Below are positions 52,601 through 58,600 of a DNA stretch of 64,000 bases, in pieces. Source of the DNA: Dermatemys mawii (Eukaryota; Chordata; Testudines; Dermatemydidae); contig ML677334.1 of NCBI GenBank assembly GCA_007922305.1, positions 20,971,626 through 21,035,625 on the forward strand, given 5' to 3'. The first letter of the stretch is position 1. Every line of letters begins with the position of its first letter. The translations under genes were made by a program, and so were the position numbers. Below the pieces are notes generated by a model. The model saw only the letters and a program-made list of their open reading frames with translations. It did not search any database and was not told the origin of the DNA.

Positions 52601-55600
52601 TCCAGGAGTGGCCCTGGACAGCGCTGTAGCAGCGTGCCTCCGGTGAGGCCTGAGCTCCTGCCACTCGGAGCGGCGTGGTAAGGGGGTGGGCTGCGAGCTC
52701 CGGTGGGCCGAGCGGCAGGAGCTCAGGCCCTGCTGGAACCACACCGCTGCAGCACTCTCCAGGGCTGTTCCTGGATGCAGGGCTCTGAGGCTCCGGGAGG
52801 TAAGCGGCATGGTAAGAAGGGTGGGGGAGTTGGGCAAGCAGCAGGGAGTTCTGGGGGCAGTCAGGGGACAGGGAGCAGAGGGAATTGGATGGAGCAGAGG
52901 TTCGGGGGGAGCGGTCAGGGGAAGGGGAAGGTGGGGGACGTGGATCGGGTCAGGGCAGTCAGGGGACGGGCAGCAGGGGGGGTTGCATGGGGTCCTAGGA
53001 TGGTGGTTGTGGGGGGGGGGTGTCGTGAAGGAATAGTCAGGGGACAAGGAGCAGGGGGTGTCGGATGGGTCGGGGATTCTGAGGAGGACAGTCAGGGGCA
53101 GGAAGTGGGTGGGGATCAGATGGGGGGCGGCCCAGGCTGTTTGGGGAGGCACAGCCTTCCCTACCCGGCCCTTCATACAATTTTGGAACCCCGACGTAGC
53201 CCTCAGGCCAAAACGTTTGCCTACCCCTGCCCTAGGACTTGCAGAAACTACCAGCTACCATTTCATATTCTGTCCAGCAGTCTTGGCATCTGATGGGGGG
53301 AAACCTAAATATTAAATCCCACCATATTATACAGTTTTGTGTAATATGTACAGTTTTGATTTTAAATATATTTGTAATACTTTCCAAGAACTGTTAGTTA
53401 AAGTAGCATTTGAGGGAGAATTCATGTGGGAAAGACTTCTTGTCACAGCTAGGTAAAGTTGGTAAATAAAGGCTCTACACAGTTAACTTTTGAGTTGAAT
53501 AAGTATCCCACCTTTTATTGAACTCACTCCTTGAAACCATAATAGAAAGAATTGTCTCTCCCAGGAGAAAAAATGTGTCAGTTGTGGTCCCTTCGTATCA
53601 TTCTGGCCATAATCAACCCTCACTATTGGTAGGCTGATTGTACCAAAACCAGTAGGATATGGACCAGACCAAACTGCTCAAAAATGCCCATTTCCTATGG
53701 AAAGAACTGAGCTTTGGCAAGAGATGCCTCAGTCTGTATTTAACAGCCATTCCCCTGATCCAGACACCCCCCTACATATCCAGGCTTCACTTCCTCCCCA
53801 GCCTTGTGCTTGATGTTAGGCATAAACTATGGCTACTGATAAAGTGCCACTACCACAGTGGGCTTTTGCATCTTAAAACTGAAACAGAACTACACAACTT
53901 AGTGTCACACTAAAACCCAGTAACTTCAGATTTTATTGGTAGTAAAACCAGGGTCTAAAAGCTCCTAAGGCACCCAGATCTCAAAAATTCCAACTCATTC
54001 ATCCTGAAAGAACGTACAAGATGCTCAAGAAAGTTGAGAAGGCCCATCTATGCTTGCCATTTTCCAACAAAGGAAACGTTTCTCCTTAACATGAAATTGG
54101 TGGTCAGCTAAATCCTATTGCTTGCCAGGAAGTCCTGCACCCTTGCTAGCAGGGAAAAATAAAAACTCTGTATGTATGATATATGTATAAGATATTCCCA
54201 AACAAAAGCCTTCATTACAGTTGAAAATAAATTTGTATATTAGCGTTTAAAAAGCTTAATTAGAAAGTTGATGTGGTTATATTAACTTTGGTTTAGTTTG
54301 GATCAGTCTTTCATGGCTGGATCCACCAATATCTCTGTAATGGGCTGAACAGAAGCTGGTTATGAATTATTATGATGTTTGTGGCTCTAATCCATTTCTA
54401 AAAAGAAATGTGTAAATGGGGTATTTTTTTAAGTATTGATTAAATTCATGGCTTCACATAAAATCCATGGTGGAAATTATTTGAATGAGAGCAAAGATCA
54501 TCTCTAAAACCCTGTTTGATTCTCTTTTACCTTAGAAATCTACCCAAACTTCATTTTCCATTGTAGCCTGCTTAGCTGGAAATTGACACACAGGTACATT
54601 GCGGAGGTAAAAAGCCTGTATACCCAGCGAGGTGGCAGATGAGAGAAGTGGAGCAGAACCATCTACTTCCTCATCTGAAAAAGAAAAATAAATTCAGCAG
54701 CAAAACCCAGACTTTTGTTCTCTTGTATTTTCTTCCTCTCTGGCCAAGCTGTGCTGTAAAGAGCTAGTCTTGGCCTGTAGAAAGCAATAGCTACAGATGG
54801 AAAAGCATGGAAATGCTATCTCAGAGCAGAAAAAGAGCACCAGAGTTCATGCTTTGGTCCTGTTACTGGGAGACAGCTCTTTGTTTGGAAACAACTTCAT
54901 AGTGATTGGATAAACAATTTGGCTTCAATTTCACAAATCTGTAATCGTTCCTGTAGCACTTCCTAACTGACATGGCAGACTGGTAACCAGAAATACAGGA
55001 AACAAGTTAAGTTATTAAGGCTCCTTAAAGTTGCAGTGTGCAGTAATAGTTTGCTTCTGAAAGCAGACGAGAGGCTTTGTGACATGTATGTCTAATTAAC
55101 CAAAGAATGTTGTTTTAAATTTGTAACAACAGTTACATTCTGTCTCTAGGCAAGACTTGAAATTTGTGCATTGAGAGATGCTGTGGCCGTATACCTAACG
55201 CCAGAAAGCAAGTAAGATGCTAGTAGCTTGTGCTGTTGATTTAAAATGAAATGCCTGCAGTATATGAAAAAAAAAACCCTAAATATAGCTTAAATATTTG
55301 TTTAAAGAAATTTTATTTCAAATTAAATGTCAAACAATGGCATACTTTGAAAACTCTGTTATTAAGCTCATCTCTGATAATGGGAAATATTGTTACTTTT
55401 ATGATCACATTTTGAGCAGTATCCTTTCATCTACTTTTGGGAGTACTGCTTCCCTGCTCTCCAAGTGTCTGGCAGAGGTAGGGATCTGGATGAAAACAAT
55501 TTGGCATAAACCCAGATTAGATAAGAAGAAAATGCTGTTTGCTGCAATCAGAACAAAGTGATTCAGTCTCTGGGGTCGCATTAGGCTCCTACTGGTTCCT

Positions 55601-58600
55601 GGACTCCCCTCTAGAAGTAATGGCCAGGAATACCTTCATTCATTTTCTGTTGGCCAAAATGTATCCTTCCCACTTGAATGCAGATTTTGATACTGTTACC
55701 TGCTGCTCTGTCAACTTAGCACTTGACCTTTGTAACACCTCTGTGTAGGATTCTGGGAATGCCGGTCAACTGTTCAGCTAGTGTAGAATGCAGTGGTCTG
55801 TACAGCATGACAGTGAGAGCATATTCTTCTGTAGTTTGTACCCTTCCTTTTATACCTGTTCACTTCTGGGTAGAATTCAGATTAACTATTGTCTATAGCA
55901 CCATAAATAACTAACACCAGTTATTTCAGAGACTTCCTCTTTATGGCCCCTCACAGTGAGTGTGTTCAGCATAAATACTTTTGCTGTCAGTCTCCAGAGT
56001 TCATCAGGTATTTTCAGTGGCTGTAGAATTTGCTCAGGCTAGAAGTCTACCTGAGCCTACAGCTGACTATATTCAAATTATACATAAGCCTGCAGTGTTG
56101 AGTTGGTAATGTATGAATTTCTTTGATTTAGCTAAATTAACACATTAAAGTATATATTCATGGAGATATAGAAGAACGCTGTGAGAGATAGCTATTATGC
56201 CTGGGAAATATTAAATATGTTTGCATTACAGCTCAAGCTTCAAACAAGCTTTGGAAGCCCTGCCGCAACTCTTAAGTGGAGCAGACAAAAAGTAAGTGTA
56301 CTTGCACTTTCTTTAACATTTTAGTCTTTTAGGGTAGTACCAAAACAGTGGTGCTGAAGAATAAGTTATGGTATTTGACTATTGTGAGTCACAGAATGGC
56401 AGCCCTGATTCAGGACAAAGCCCTGATTCAGTGTGGCCCATTAGATCTAAATTATACAGCAGAAACTTTGGTTTTATGTGACACTGCTCTGTTCCCTACT
56501 CCAGTCTAATCAATACAGTATCATGTTTGAATTGCAGTCAGTTTTAGCTTTTCACACTAATTTTCAAATTTAAGTGTGCTGCATTGTCTTATCTCAGGGG
56601 TGGGCAAACTTTTTGGCCTGAGGGCCACATCAGGTTTCTGAAACTGTATGGAGGGCTGGGTAGGGAAGGTTGTGCCTCCCCAAACAGCCAGGCCCCTATC
56701 CGCGCCACACTTCCCGCCCCCTGACTTCCCCCCACAGAACTCCTCACCCATCCAAACCCACCTGCTCTTTTTTTCCCTGACTGCCCCGTCCCAGGACTCC
56801 CTGCCCCTAACTGCGCCCCCGATCCCACCCATATCCAACCCCCCATCTCCTGCTCCCTGTCCCTGACTGCCCCAACCCCATCCACATCCCTGCCCCCTGA
56901 CAGGCCACCCAAGACTCCCACACCTATCCAACCGCCACCCCATCCAACCCTCTCCCTCCCCTGACCACTGCCCCCCCCAGAACCTCCGCCCCATGCAACC
57001 AGCCCCTGTCCTCTAACTCCCCTCCTCCCCCCAGGACACCCTGCCCCTTATCCAACTCCTTACCATGCTGCTCAGAGCAGCATGTCTGGCAGCCGCACTG
57101 CCCGGATGGAGCCAGCTGTGCCACTGCACTGCCTGGCAGGAGCGCAGCCCCACCTCCCAGAGCACTGGCGGTATGGCAAGATGCAGGTGTGGGGGTCAGC
57201 AGTGGAGGGGCTGGGGTCAGCCTCCCCAGTGGGAGCTCAAGGGCTGAGCAGGACAGTCCTGTGGGCCGGACATGGCCTGCGGGCCATAGTTTTCCCATCT
57301 CCAGCTTATTCTACTGAATACCAGTAACTGCATTGGAGAAATAGCCAGGGAAGAAAACTGAAGGTTTTGACAAATGGTGTTTTGGGGAACTTAGAAGACA
57401 GTTTTGTTTGCTTTTGTAATCCAAAGGCTTTAAATAAGAAGGGGAATGTAGCGCTCCTTTAAATTTAGAAGAGAAGGAAATTTAATTCCTCTTTCCCCAT
57501 CCTAGCAGCCCTTGAAAAAGGCATTCTGTCCTGCTACATCTGAACCAGTATCTATATAGCAGTGGTGGATAAGCACATTAGCTTGATGTTTAAACTAAAA
57601 TCAGAAATAGTGCCAACATTTGAATTGTCAGAATTAACTTTCAGAGTTAACACCTACTGTAGTGAATGGACAGATTCATGTCTCCAGACCTATTGTTTCA
57701 GGCTGTCAGCAAATGCAAGCAAATTTTGCTGTCTTCATTTCCACTGTTTTTTCACAAATATAATGGCTATAAACTTCCTCTTTTTTTTCCTAAATGAAAG
57801 CTTAGATTCTGGAATATAATTAAAACCTGATAACTTTTTTTAAAATAGCCTCTTATACCATCACCTAATTGTATTATACAAAGACCCTTGATCCTGGCCC
57901 AGAAGGATTCAGATCTGAAGATGATAGCCACTCTGACCCCAGTCTAGCAAATAATTTAAGTATGCAGTTAGATTAAAGCATGTTAGTAATGCCATCTGAT
58001 AAATGGGCCTACTCACACACTTAAGGTGAAGTATATAATTAGTGCTTTGCAGGTTTGGGGCCAGAGTGCTCGGCACCTTACAATGTTGAGCCCATAATGA
58101 ATGTATTTACACACACAAACACAGAGATATATACATATCTCAGAAAAACAAACTTGGTATTGCTTTGTGATCTGTCTATAAAACTAAAACCAAAGATGTG
58201 TGAAACATTTGCACAGAATCCATTCAGGCATCACCTTAGTTCAATATTTTGTGGACACAAGCAAAGGATGCTTGCACAGCTACAAAATTTCTGAACCCTG
58301 ACTCCCTGCAATGGGCCTCCATCCATTTCGCCAACAATTGCTCCTTACTCCTGCCATTCACAAGCCTCAAGACCTCTCCCCACCTTATTAGAACCCACAA
58401 GAGGGTCTGAAGATAAAAAAGGAGCCTCTTTTGGGGTAAGGGAGGTTCCCCTTTGCAATTGGAGTTTATCAAAATTAAACTTCCAGACAAACCCTTTCAG
58501 ACAACCATTGTGCACTGAACTACAGAGGGCGGTTCACAAACAAAGCACTGTACAGTTTTTACAGCTCTACTTCCACCCAGAGGGCAGCTCTGAGGCCCAG

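Noticed and set aside
52499..53293. Open frames of 225 and 196 codons on opposite strands
   Set aside because: They lie in a G/C-biased hAT relic, are Pro-rich on one strand and Gly-rich on the other, and have no domain or splice context.
56557..57327. Gly-rich and other frames near EXOC2 exon 56232
   Set aside because: They are inside the hAT copy 56595-57304 and lack homology to any protein I know.
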